From positions 1-64,000 of the forward strand of contig UBTY01000061.1 of assembly GCA_900468535.1 (NCBI GenBank): a stretch of 64,000 bases of DNA, given 5' to 3'. The translations under genes and the position numbers were made by a program. Numbering within the stretch: position 1 is the first letter of the stretch; each line of letters starts with the position of its first letter. Of this stretch, positions 16,607 through 25,330 are shown one piece after another. The notes under the pieces are model-generated. The model saw nothing but the letters and a program-made list of their open reading frames with translations. It did no database searches and was not told where the DNA came from. Source of the stretch: Hyphomicrobiales bacterium. Its GTDB lineage: Bacteria; Pseudomonadota; Alphaproteobacteria; Rhizobiales; Rhizobiaceae.

Positions 16607-19390
16607 TCAAGCCTCGGTATCAGGCGTCTCTTCGCCTGCCGGAGCAGCATTCTCCTCACCGTTCTCAGCGTCACCGTTTTCGTCATCCGGCTCGCTGATA
16701 CGCTCGACCGAGACGACCTTCTCGTCCTTCGCAGTCGCAAAGATCGTGACGCCCTTGGTCGCACGGCTCGCGATACGAATGCCGCCAACCGGCACACGAA
16801 TGAGCTGTCCGCCATCCGAGACGAGCATGATCTGATCGCCATCGGCAACAGGGAACGCAGCGACGAGTTCGCCGATTTCTGACGTCTTCGACGTATCCGT
16901 TGCACGGATACCCTTGCCGCCACGGCCGGAAATGCGGAAGTCGTAGGAGGAGGAGCGCTTTCCGAAGCCCTTTACAGACACGGTCAGAACGAACTGCTCG
17001 CGCGCCTTAAGCTCTTCATAGCGCTCGTCCGGCAACTGTCCCTCTTCGGTCACTTCTTCACCGACAAGAGCGATATCCTCTTCGTCGATGCCGGTTGCAC
17101 GCCGCTCGGCAGCAGAGCGCTTCAGATAGGCTGCTCGCTCCCATGGCTCGGCATCGACGTGCCCGACGATCGTCATCGAGATGATGCGATCGCCATCGGC
17201 AAGGTTGATACCGCGCACACCGATCGAGTTACGGCCCGCAAAGACACGCACATCGTCGACCGGGAAGCGGATGCACTGGCCGAGCGCCGTGGTCAGCAGT
17301 ACGTCGTCATGCTCCGTGCAGGTCTCGACGGAGAGGATTTCGTCGCCCTCTTCCTCGAGCTTCATCGCGATCTTGCCGTTGCGATTGACCTGGACGAAGT
17401 CGCTGAGCTTGTTTCTGCGGACAGTGCCGCGCGTCGTCGAGAACATGACGTCGAGCTTGTCCCAGCTGTCCTCGTCCTCGGGCAGAGGCAGGACGGTGGT
17501 GATGCGCTCGCCGGGTTCCAGCGGCAGCATGTTGATCAGCGCCTTGCCACGCGACGTCGGCGTGCCGATCGGCAGGCGGTAGACCTTCTCCTTGTAGACG
17601 ATACCGCGCGACGAGAAGAACAGAACCGGCGTATGCGTATTCAAAACGAATAGCTGGCTAACAAAGTCCTCGTCACGTGTGGTCATGCCCGAGCGGCCCT
17701 TGCCGCCGCGGCGCTGCGCGCGGTAGGTCGCAAGCGGAACGCGCTTGATGTAGCCGAGATGCGAGACGGTCACGACCATGTCTTCACGGGCGATGAGATC
17801 TTCATCGTCCATCTCGAGACCGCCATCCATGATCTCGGTGCGGCGCGGCGTGCCGAACTCGTCGCGAACGGCGGCCAATTCTTCCTTAACGATCGTCTGG
17901 ATACGGACACGCGACGACAGGATCTCGAGATAATCCTTGATTTCCTCGCCGATCTTATTGAGTTCGTCGCCGATTTCGTCGCGGCCGAGAGCCGTCAGAC
18001 GAGCGAGGCGCAGCTCGAGGATAGCGCGCGCCTGCTCTTCCGAGAGGTTGTACGTCATGTCCTCGTTGATGCGATGGCGCGGGTCGTCGATCAGCCGGAT
18101 AAGGCTCTCGACGTCATGCGCCGGCCAGCGGCGGGTCATCAGTTCTTCGCGGGCAGACTGCGGATCCGGCGCCTGGCGGATCACGCGGATGACTTCGTCG
18201 ATATTGGCGACAGCGATCGCCAGACCGACCAAGACGTGGGCGCGCTCGCGCGCCTTACGCAGCAGGAATTTCGTTCTCCGGCTAACGATTTCCTCGCGGA
18301 ACGACACGAAAGCGCGCAGCATGTCGAGCAGCTGCAGCTGTTCCGGCTTGCCGCCGTTCAGCGCCACCATGTTGCAGCCGAAGGAGGTCTGCAGCGGCGT
18401 GTAGCGGTAAAGCTGGTTCAGGATCACGTCCGCATTGGCGTCGCGCTTCAGCTCGACGACCACGCGGTAGCCCTGGCGGTCGGATTCGTCGCGCAGGTCG
18501 GAGATGCCCTCGATGCGCTTGTCGCGCACCAGCTCGGCCATCTTCTCGATCATCGTCGACTTGTTCACCTGATACGGGATCTCGGTGATGATGATCTGCT
18601 CGCGGTCGCCGCGCATCGGCTCGATGGTCGCGACGCCGCGCATGATGACGGAGCCGCGGCCCGTCTCGTAGGCCGAACGGATGCCGGAACGGCCGAGGAT
18701 CTTGGCGCCGGTCGGAAAATCCGGACCTGGAATGATCTCCATGATCTCGTGCAGTTCGATCGCCGGATTGTCGATCAATGCGATACAGCCGTCGATCACT
18801 TCGCCGAGATTGTGCGGCGGAATGTTCGTCGCCATGCCGACGGCAATACCGCCTGCCCCGTTGACCAGAAGGTTCGGGAATTTGGCGGGAACGACCACGG
18901 GCTCGGAGAGCGTGCCGTCGTAGTTGTCGCGGAAATCGACGGTTTCCTTGTCGAGGTCGTCGAGCAGCGAATGCGCGGCCTTTTCCAGGCGGCATTCGGT
19001 GTAGCGTTCGGCCGCCGGCGGATCGCCGTCGACAGAGCCGAAATTGCCCTGGCCGTCGATCAGCGGCAGGCGAAGAGACCAATCCTGCGCCATGCGCGCC
19101 AGCGCATCGTAGATCGCCGAGTTGCCGTGCGGATGGTATTTACCCATCACGTCCCCGGTAACGCGGGCGCATTTGACGTATTTCTTGTTCCAGTCGATGC
19201 CGAGCTCGGACATGCCGTAGAGGATGCGCCGATGCACGGGCTTCAGGCCATCACGCACATCCGGCAACGCTCGGCTGACGATGACGCTCATCGCGTAATC
19301 GAGATACGACCGCTGCATTTCCTCCATGATGGAGATGGGCTCGATGCCTGGCGGGAGCTTCCCGCCGCCGGGGGGTGTTTGCTCAGTCAA
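16607..19390 (-). CDS. gyrA: DNA gyrase subunit A
   Basis: The 927-residue breakage-reunion subunit of DNA gyrase, which introduces negative supercoils with GyrB. The catalytic tyrosine lies in PAAERYTECR, and the gyrase-specific GyrA-box QRRGGKG is present in the C-terminal beta-pinwheel, distinguishing it from ParC. In the quinolone-resistance region the sequence HPHGNSAIYD has Ser and Asp at the positions equivalent to E. coli 83 and 87, with Asn at 82. The C-terminus is a long acidic tail. It is transcribed alone from a probable promoter at 19427-19455. Confidence 0.98.
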   Translation of the reverse strand: MTEQTPPGGGKLPPGIEPISIMEEMQRSYLDYAMSVIVSRALPDVRDGLKPVHRRILYGMSELGIDWNKKYVKCARVTGDVMGKYHPHGNSAIYDALARMAQDWSLRLPLIDGQGNFGSVDGDPPAAERYTECRLEKAAHSLLDDLDKETVDFRDNYDGTLSEPVVVPAKFPNLLVNGAGGIAVGMATNIPPHNLGEVIDGCIALIDNPAIELHEIMEIIPGPDFPTGAKILGRSGIRSAYETGRGSVIMRGVATIEPMRGDREQIIITEIPYQVNKSTMIEKMAELVRDKRIEGISDLRDESDRQGYRVVVELKRDANADVILNQLYRYTPLQTSFGCNMVALNGGKPEQLQLLDMLRAFVSFREEIVSRRTKFLLRKARERAHVLVGLAIAVANIDEVIRVIRQAPDPQSAREELMTRRWPAHDVESLIRLIDDPRHRINEDMTYNLSEEQARAILELRLARLTALGRDEIGDELNKIGEEIKDYLEILSSRVRIQTIVKEELAAVRDEFGTPRRTEIMDGGLEMDDEDLIAREDMVVTVSHLGYIKRVPLATYRAQRRGGKGRSGMTTRDEDFVSQLFVLNTHTPVLFFSSRGIVYKEKVYRLPIGTPTSRGKALINMLPLEPGERITTVLPLPEDEDSWDKLDVMFSTTRGTVRRNKLSDFVQVNRNGKIAMKLEEEGDEILSVETCTEHDDVLLTTALGQCIRFPVDDVRVFAGRNSIGVRGINLADGDRIISMTIVGHVDAEPWERAAYLKRSAAERRATGIDEEDIALVGEEVTEEGQLPDERYEELKAREQFVLTVSVKGFGKRSSSYDFRISGRGGKGIRATDTSKTSEIGELVAAFPVADGDQIMLVSDGGQLIRVPVGGIRIASRATKGVTIFATAKDEKVVSVERISEPDDENGDAENGEENAAPAGEETPDTEA

Positions 19391-19426
19391 AACGGATCAC
19401 GATCTCTTCTAGAATCACTTGAAGAT

Positions 19427-19455
19427 TTATAGCGGAAAGGCTGTTCTCACGCCAA
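19427..19455 (-). promoter_or_regulatory. Candidate gyrA promoter
   Basis: On the minus strand TTGGCG (19450-19455) and CTATAA (19427-19432) are separated by 17 bases, about 40 bases before the gyrA ATG. Confidence 0.5.
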
Positions 19456-19540
19456 TTTAGCGAGGAGTTTTGAACAGTCTTTTGCGGTCGAATAAGGGCG
19501 GCGCAAGCCTTGGAGGGCATATGGCCCGTTTCCGACATGC

Positions 19541-19559
19541 GCCGATTTGCCAAATCGGC
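19541..19559. repeat. Inverted repeat upstream of marC
   Basis: GCCGATTT-GCC-AAATCGGC is a perfect 8-bp palindrome 57 bases before the marC start; a smaller GGGC/GCCC hairpin lies about 20 bases further upstream. The pair may be an operator or a leader hairpin. Confidence 0.4.
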
Positions 19560-19615
19560 AATGGCGCATCACAATCGGAGAGAACCAAGCGCCTATATGG
19601 GTTTAAGGATAGACG

Positions 19616-20257
19616 ATGGCAAGCGCCGACCAGTTGATCAACGCGTTCACGACGCTCCTCGTTACCATCGACCCGCCAGGCCTGGCGCCGATCTTTCTCG
19701 GGCTCACCGCCGGCATGAGCCGCAGCCAGCGCAAGCACGTCGCGCTGCGCGGCTCGATCATCGCTTTCATCATTCTCGCCGTCTTTGCCCTCTTCGGCGC
19801 AAGCGTGCTTTCGGTGCTTGGCATATCGCTCGGCGCGTTCCGCATCGCGGGCGGCCTGCTGCTCTTCTGGATCGCCTTCGAAATGGTGTTCGAGAAGCGC
19901 CAGGACCGCAAGGAAAAGACCAGTAACGCGGCAATCACCGTCGACCACATTCACAATATCTCGGTCTTTCCGCTGGCAATTCCGCTGATATCGGGTCCCG
20001 GCGCAATATCGGCCACGATCCTGATTGCCGGATCGATGCAGGGCTCGTTCGAGCGGGCGCAGCTGATCATCGTGATTGCCGCCAGCCTGTTGCTGATGTT
20101 CCTGGCGCTGCTGATCGCAGATCGCCTCGATCGCTTCCTGGGAGTGACCGGTCGCGCCATCCTCACGCGCCTTCTCGGCGTGATCCTCGCAGCGCTGGCA
20201 ACCCAATTCGTCGTAGATGGCGTCAAGGCCACGATGAACATCACGCCGGCGCTGTAG
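19616..20257 (+). CDS. MarC-family integral membrane protein (UPF0056)
   Basis: A 213-residue, highly hydrophobic protein with about six membrane helices. The family-typical segments are TIDPPGLAPIFLGLTAGM near the N-terminus and PLAIPLISGPGAISATI in the middle. The family was once linked to multiple antibiotic resistance but its role remains unknown. It is followed closely by the convergent ssb gene. Confidence 0.9.
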   Translation: MASADQLINAFTTLLVTIDPPGLAPIFLGLTAGMSRSQRKHVALRGSIIAFIILAVFALFGASVLSVLGISLGAFRIAGGLLLFWIAFEMVFEKRQDRKEKTSNAAITVDHIHNISVFPLAIPLISGPGAISATILIAGSMQGSFERAQLIIVIAASLLLMFLALLIADRLDRFLGVTGRAILTRLLGVILAALATQFVVDGVKATMNITPAL

Positions 20258-20321
20258 GCATCAAAAGAAAACGGCGCACCACTGGATGCGCCGCCTCTTA
20301 CATTCACTTGATTGCCATCGA

Positions 20322-20867
20322 TCAGAACGGGATATCGTCGTCCAGATCGCGCGAGAAGTTCCCGCCGCCACTGCCGCTACCACCGCTGCTGCGGCCGCCA
20401 CCGCCGCCGGATGGCTGAGAACCGTAGTCATCATAACCGCCGCCACCGAAGTCGTTGCCGCCGGCATTGCCGCCGCGGCCACCGCCGTAACCGGAGCCTG
20501 CACCGCCGCCTTCTCCACGGCCATCAAGCATCGTCAGCGTCGAGTTGAAGCCCTGCAGAACGATTTCGGTCGAGTACCGATCCTGGCCGTTCTGATCCTG
20601 CCACTTGCGGGTCTGCAGTGCGCCTTCGATGTAGAGCTTCGCGCCCTTCTTCACGTATTGTTCGACGACCTTGCACAGGCCTTCGTTAAAGACGACGACC
20701 GTATGCCATTCCGTCTTTTCGCGGCGTTCGCCGGAATTGCGGTCGCGCCAGGTTTCCGAAGTCGCGATCCGGAGGTTGGCGATCGGCCGGCCGTCCTGTG
20801 TCCGACGGATTTCGGGGTCGGCACCCACGTTTCCGATCAGAATTACCTTGTTCACGCTGCCAGCCAT
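20322..20867 (-). CDS. ssb: Single-stranded DNA-binding protein
   Basis: A 181-residue SSB: OB-fold domain (residues 1-110, beginning MAGSVNKVILIGNVG), a long glycine-rich flexible linker, and the conserved acidic tail ending DDDIPF that recruits repair and replication partners. The start is ATG 20867 preceded by GGTGAGA; an in-frame GTG three codons upstream is less likely. It is divergent from uvrA, and a LexA box lies in the shared region. Confidence 0.97.
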   Translation of the reverse strand: MAGSVNKVILIGNVGADPEIRRTQDGRPIANLRIATSETWRDRNSGERREKTEWHTVVVFNEGLCKVVEQYVKKGAKLYIEGALQTRKWQDQNGQDRYSTEIVLQGFNSTLTMLDGRGEGGGAGSGYGGGRGGNAGGNDFGGGGYDDYGSQPSGGGGGRSSGGSGSGGGNFSRDLDDDIPF

Positions 20868-20981
20868 ACTTCTCACCCTGCCTGCCGCCGTCGTGGCGGC
20901 TCTTTTGAACCGATTGACCTACCTTAAACCATAGAGCTCCCGCCCGGGGCGTCCATGACAGGTTCATCCACAAAGAAATTT

Positions 20982-20996
20982 GTTCTTTATTTGTTC
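20982..20996. promoter_or_regulatory. LexA (SOS) box between ssb and uvrA
   Basis: GTTC-TTTATTT-GTTC matches the alphaproteobacterial LexA recognition sequence GTTC-N7-GTTC exactly. It lies 115 bases upstream of ssb and 123 bases upstream of uvrA, so either or both divergent genes may be SOS-regulated; uvrA is a classical member of the regulon. Confidence 0.8.
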
Positions 20997-21118
20997 TATT
21001 TTATCCCTATGATCCTGTCAATCGAATCGAAAACCTCTCAGCAGATGGACATTCAGCCTCGACTCGCCAGCCGGCATCACTAAATAAGGGGCTTGTTCCA
21101 GCACAGAAGCAGAAGACG

Positions 21119-24043
21119 ATGAGCGAACTGAAGACGATCTCCATCCGCGGCGCGCGCGAGCATAATCTCAAGGGCATCGATCTAGACCTGCCGCGCAACA
21201 AGCTGATCGTCATGACCGGCCTGTCGGGCTCGGGGAAATCCTCCCTCGCCTTCGACACGATCTACGCCGAAGGTCAGCGCCGGTATGTCGAGAGCCTGTC
21301 GGCCTATGCACGCCAGTTCCTTGAGATGATGCAGAAGCCCGATGTCGACCAGATCGACGGCCTCTCCCCGGCGATCTCGATCGAGCAGAAGACGACCTCG
21401 CGCAATCCGCGCTCGACGGTCGGCACCGTGACCGAAATCTACGACTACATGCGCCTGCTGTTTGCGCGCGTCGGCGTCCCGTATTCGCCGGCGACAGGCC
21501 TTCCGATCGAGAGCCAGACGGTCAGCCAGATGGTCGATCGCGTCCTCGAATTCCCGGAAGGTACGCGGCTCTATATCCTTGCCCCGCTCGTACGCGGTCG
21601 CAAGGGCGAGTATAAGAAAGAGCTGGCCGAGCTGATGAAGAAGGGCTTCCAGCGCGTCAAGGTCGATGGCCAGTTCTACGAGATCGCCGAGGCGCCGACC
21701 CTCGACAAGAAATACAAGCACGACATCGACGTCGTCGTCGATCGTATCGTCGTGCGTCCGGACATGGCGTCGCGGCTGGCCGACAGCTTTGAAACCTCGT
21801 TGAAGCTTGCCGACGGGCTCGCGGTCGCGGAGTTCGCCGACAAGCCGTTGCCCGTCGAGGAAACAGCCGCCGGCGGTTCCGCCAACAAGTCTCTGAACGA
21901 GACGCACGAGCGCGTGCTGTTCTCGGAGAAGTTCGCCTGCCCGGTTTCAGGCTTCACCATTCCCGAGATCGAGCCCCGGCTGTTCTCGTTCAACAATCCG
22001 TCGGGCGCCTGCCCGACCTGCGACGGGCTTGGCTCGCAGCAGAAGATCGATGCCGATCTTATTGTACCGGAAACGGAGCGCACGCTGCGGGACGGCGCTC
22101 TCGCTCCCTGGGCAAAGTCGTCGTCTCCCTACTACAATCAGACGCTCGAAGCCCTCGGCAAGCACTTCGGCTTCAAGCTCGGCAGCCGCTGGAGCGACCT
22201 GTCAGAAAAGGCCAAGGACGTCATCCTCAACGGCACCGAGGAGAAGGTCGAGTTCCATTATGCCGATGGCGCGCGCTCCTACACGACGCACAAGAATTTC
22301 GAAGGCATCATTCCCAATCTCGAGCGCCGCTGGAAGGAAACGGATTCCGCCTGGGCGCGCGAGGAGATCGAACGCTTCATGTCGGCGGCGCCCTGCCCGG
22401 CTTGCGCCGGCTATCGCCTGAAGCCGGAAGCGCTGGCGGTCAAGATCAACAAGCTGCACATCGGCCAGGTGACGGAGATGTCCATCCGTGTGGCACGCGA
22501 CTGGTTCGAGACGCTGCCGGCGACCTTCGACGCCAAGCAGAACGAGATCGCCGTCCGGATTCTCAAGGAGATCCGCGATCGTCTGCGGTTCCTTAATGAT
22601 GTCGGCCTTGAATATCTCAGCCTCTCGAGAAACTCCGGCACGCTGTCGGGCGGCGAGAGCCAGCGTATCCGTCTTGCCTCGCAGATCGGCTCCGGCCTGA
22701 CCGGCGTCCTTTACGTGCTCGACGAGCCGTCGATCGGTCTGCACCAGCGCGATAACGCCCGTCTTCTGGAAACGCTGAAGCATCTGCGCGACATCGGCAA
22801 CACTGTCATCGTCGTCGAGCATGACGAGGATGCCATCCTGCAGGCCGACGATGTCGTCGACATCGGCCCTGCGGCAGGCATCCACGGCGGCCAGGTCATT
22901 GCCCACGGCACGCCGCAGGATATCATGGCCAATCCGAAATCGCTGACGGGCAAGTACCTGTCCGGCGAACTCGGCGTTCCCGTGCCCGACGAGCGGCGCA
23001 AGCCCAAGAAGGGCAAGGAGATCAAGGTCGTCGGTGCGCGCGGCAACAACCTCAAGAACGTCACGGCCTCCATCCCGCTCGGCGTCTTCACGGCGGTTTC
23101 AGGCGTTTCCGGCGGTGGCAAATCCACCTTTTTGATCGAGACACTCTACAAGTCCGCGGCCCGCCGCGTCATGGGTGCGCGCGAAATCCCCGCCGATCAC
23201 GACCGCATCGACGGCTTCGAGCATATCGACAAGGTGATCGATATCGATCAGTCGCCGATCGGACGCACGCCGCGATCGAACCCGGCGACCTATACTGGCG
23301 CCTTCACGCCGATCCGCGACTGGTTTGCGGGCCTGCCGGAGGCAAAGGCGCGCGGCTATCAGCCCGGCCGGTTCTCCTTCAACGTCAAGGGCGGCCGCTG
23401 CGAAGCTTGTCAGGGCGATGGCGTCATCAAGATCGAGATGCACTTCCTGCCCGACGTCTACGTTACCTGCGATGTCTGCCACGGCAAACGCTACAACCGC
23501 GAAACGCTCGATGTGACCTTCAAGGGCAAGTCGATTGCCGACGTTCTCGACATGACCGTCGAGGAAGGTGTCGAGTTCTTCACGGCGGTCCCTGCTGTGC
23601 GCGACAAGCTGCAGGCTCTCTTCGATGTCGGCCTCGGCTACATCAAGGTCGGCCAGCAGGCGAATACGCTGTCGGGAGGCGAGGCACAGCGCGTCAAGCT
23701 TGCCAAGGAACTGTCGAAGCGCTCAACTGGACGCACGCTCTATATTCTCGACGAGCCCACGACGGGTCTTCACTTCCACGACGTCGCCAAGCTGCTCGAG
23801 ATGCTGCATGAGCTCGTCAACCAGGGCAATTCCGTCGTGGTGATCGAACACAATCTCGAAGTCATCAAGACGGCCGACTGGGTTCTGGACTTCGGCCCCG
23901 AGGGCGGTGACGGCGGCGGCGAGATCGTCGCCTCGGGCACGCCGGAAGCGATCGTCAAGGAAAAGCGCTCGTATACCGGCCAGTTCCTGAAGGAGCTTCT
24001 GGAGCGGCGCCCCGCCAAGAAGACCGTGGTGGCGGCCGAGTGA
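21119..24043 (+). CDS. uvrA: Excinuclease ABC subunit A
   Basis: The 974-residue damage-recognition ATPase of nucleotide excision repair. Two ABC modules are present: Walker A GLSGSGKSSL near the N-terminus and GVSGGGKST in the second half, each with an ABC signature (LSGGE). Zinc-binding cysteines are seen in FACPVSG/ACPTCDG and in RCEACQG/TCDVCHG. Full length, no anomalies. An upstream GTTC-N7-GTTC box suggests LexA control. The stop is followed after one base by the ATG of a GNAT gene, so the two are probably co-transcribed. Confidence 0.98.
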   Translation: MSELKTISIRGAREHNLKGIDLDLPRNKLIVMTGLSGSGKSSLAFDTIYAEGQRRYVESLSAYARQFLEMMQKPDVDQIDGLSPAISIEQKTTSRNPRSTVGTVTEIYDYMRLLFARVGVPYSPATGLPIESQTVSQMVDRVLEFPEGTRLYILAPLVRGRKGEYKKELAELMKKGFQRVKVDGQFYEIAEAPTLDKKYKHDIDVVVDRIVVRPDMASRLADSFETSLKLADGLAVAEFADKPLPVEETAAGGSANKSLNETHERVLFSEKFACPVSGFTIPEIEPRLFSFNNPSGACPTCDGLGSQQKIDADLIVPETERTLRDGALAPWAKSSSPYYNQTLEALGKHFGFKLGSRWSDLSEKAKDVILNGTEEKVEFHYADGARSYTTHKNFEGIIPNLERRWKETDSAWAREEIERFMSAAPCPACAGYRLKPEALAVKINKLHIGQVTEMSIRVARDWFETLPATFDAKQNEIAVRILKEIRDRLRFLNDVGLEYLSLSRNSGTLSGGESQRIRLASQIGSGLTGVLYVLDEPSIGLHQRDNARLLETLKHLRDIGNTVIVVEHDEDAILQADDVVDIGPAAGIHGGQVIAHGTPQDIMANPKSLTGKYLSGELGVPVPDERRKPKKGKEIKVVGARGNNLKNVTASIPLGVFTAVSGVSGGGKSTFLIETLYKSAARRVMGAREIPADHDRIDGFEHIDKVIDIDQSPIGRTPRSNPATYTGAFTPIRDWFAGLPEAKARGYQPGRFSFNVKGGRCEACQGDGVIKIEMHFLPDVYVTCDVCHGKRYNRETLDVTFKGKSIADVLDMTVEEGVEFFTAVPAVRDKLQALFDVGLGYIKVGQQANTLSGGEAQRVKLAKELSKRSTGRTLYILDEPTTGLHFHDVAKLLEMLHELVNQGNSVVVIEHNLEVIKTADWVLDFGPEGGDGGGEIVASGTPEAIVKEKRSYTGQFLKELLERRPAKKTVVAAE

Positions 24044-24044
24044 C

Positions 24045-24497
24045 ATGTTGAGGCAGGCGAACGCTTCCGATCTAGAGGTTGTTCGCCGTCTCACGATGGA
24101 TGCCTACGAGCCCTACGTTTCGGCCTTCGGCGGCGAACCGCTGCCGATGAGCGAAGACTATGGGCCGAGAATTGCCGATGGCGAAGCCTGGCTCCTTGAT
24201 ATCGAGGGAGAGGCGGTGGGGCTTGTAGTGCTGGAGCGGCATGCCGACCACGCAATGCTTTTCAGTATCGCCGTTTCTCCGGCGCACCACGGCCGCGGTA
24301 TCGGCCGCACCATTTTGGGCTGGGTCGAAGACAAAACGCGTGAATGGAACCTTCCAGAGCTGCGCCTTTACACAAACGCGCGCATGGAACGGAACATCGC
24401 GATCTATACGGCCTTCGGTTTTCAGGAAACGGGTCGACGTCCCAATTCCCGCAGACCAGGATGGGTCATCGTCGACATGACAAAGAAGATCGCCTGA
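24045..24497 (+). CDS. GNAT-family N-acetyltransferase
   Basis: A 150-residue GCN5-related acetyltransferase. The acetyl-CoA binding motif A is visible as VSPAHHGRGIGRTIL and the preceding strand as LLDIEGEAVGL. Substrate unknown. It begins one base after the uvrA stop, so it is translated from the uvrA message, though such coupling does not by itself imply a repair role. Confidence 0.85.
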   Translation: MLRQANASDLEVVRRLTMDAYEPYVSAFGGEPLPMSEDYGPRIADGEAWLLDIEGEAVGLVVLERHADHAMLFSIAVSPAHHGRGIGRTILGWVEDKTREWNLPELRLYTNARMERNIAIYTAFGFQETGRRPNSRRPGWVIVDMTKKIA

Positions 24498-24518
24498 ACA
24501 GGCGCAGGGAGGATGGCA

Positions 24519-25325
24519 ATGAGCAAGACAGGCAGCATACGCGTCGGCATCGGCGGCTGGACATTCGAGCCGTGGCGGAACCACTTCTTCCCATCGGACC
24601 TGAAACAGAAGGACGAGCTGCATTATGCGAGCCGCCAGCTCAAGGTCATCGAAGTCAACGGCACCTATTACAGCTCGCAGAAGCCCGAGACCTTCGCGAA
24701 ATGGGCGGCTGACGTCCCTGATGGTTTCATCTTCTCGCTGAAGGCCAGCCGCTTCGTGACCAATCGCCGGGTGCTTGCCGAAGCCGGCGAGTCGATGGAA
24801 CGGTTCCTGACGCAGGGTCTGACGGAGCTCCGGGATCGCCTCGGCCCGATCCTCTGGCAGTTCGCTCCCACGAAGAAATTCGACCCTGATGATTTCGAAG
24901 CTTTCCTGAAGCTGCTGCCAGCCACGCAGGACGGGCTTCCATTGCGGCACGTCGTCGAAGTCCGGCATGACTCCTTCAAGGTGCCCGAGTTCGTGGCACT
25001 GCTTGAGAAGTATGGCGTCGCACCTGTGGTCGCCGAGCATTTCGACTATCCGATGATACCGGATGTCACATCGGACTTCGTCTATACGCGACTGCAGAAG
25101 GGGTCGGATGATATTCGCACCTGTTACGCCGAGGCCGACCTGAAAGCCTGGGCGGAGCGCCTCGATCTATGGGCAGCGGGCAAGGTTCCGAAAGATCTGT
25201 CGTTGATCGATGGTAACAGGAAGGTCGAGGAAAAACCTCGCGACGTCTTCGCCTTCATCATTCATGAAGGGAAGGTCAACGCGCCGTTCGGCGCAATTGC
25301 CTTGCAGGAAAAAGTCTCGGCCTGA
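24519..25325 (+). CDS. DUF72 family protein
   Basis: A 268-residue TIM-barrel-like protein of the DUF72 (YecE) family. The N-terminal GIGGWTFEPWR and internal VIEVNGTYYSSQKPETFAKW are family hallmarks. No biochemical function is established. Two ATGs occur two codons apart; the second (24519) is chosen because GGGAGG abuts the first directly and is correctly spaced from the second. It follows the GNAT gene by 21 bases and may belong to the uvrA transcript. Confidence 0.85.
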   Translation: MSKTGSIRVGIGGWTFEPWRNHFFPSDLKQKDELHYASRQLKVIEVNGTYYSSQKPETFAKWAADVPDGFIFSLKASRFVTNRRVLAEAGESMERFLTQGLTELRDRLGPILWQFAPTKKFDPDDFEAFLKLLPATQDGLPLRHVVEVRHDSFKVPEFVALLEKYGVAPVVAEHFDYPMIPDVTSDFVYTRLQKGSDDIRTCYAEADLKAWAERLDLWAAGKVPKDLSLIDGNRKVEEKPRDVFAFIIHEGKVNAPFGAIALQEKVSA

Positions 25326-25330
25326 CCCCG

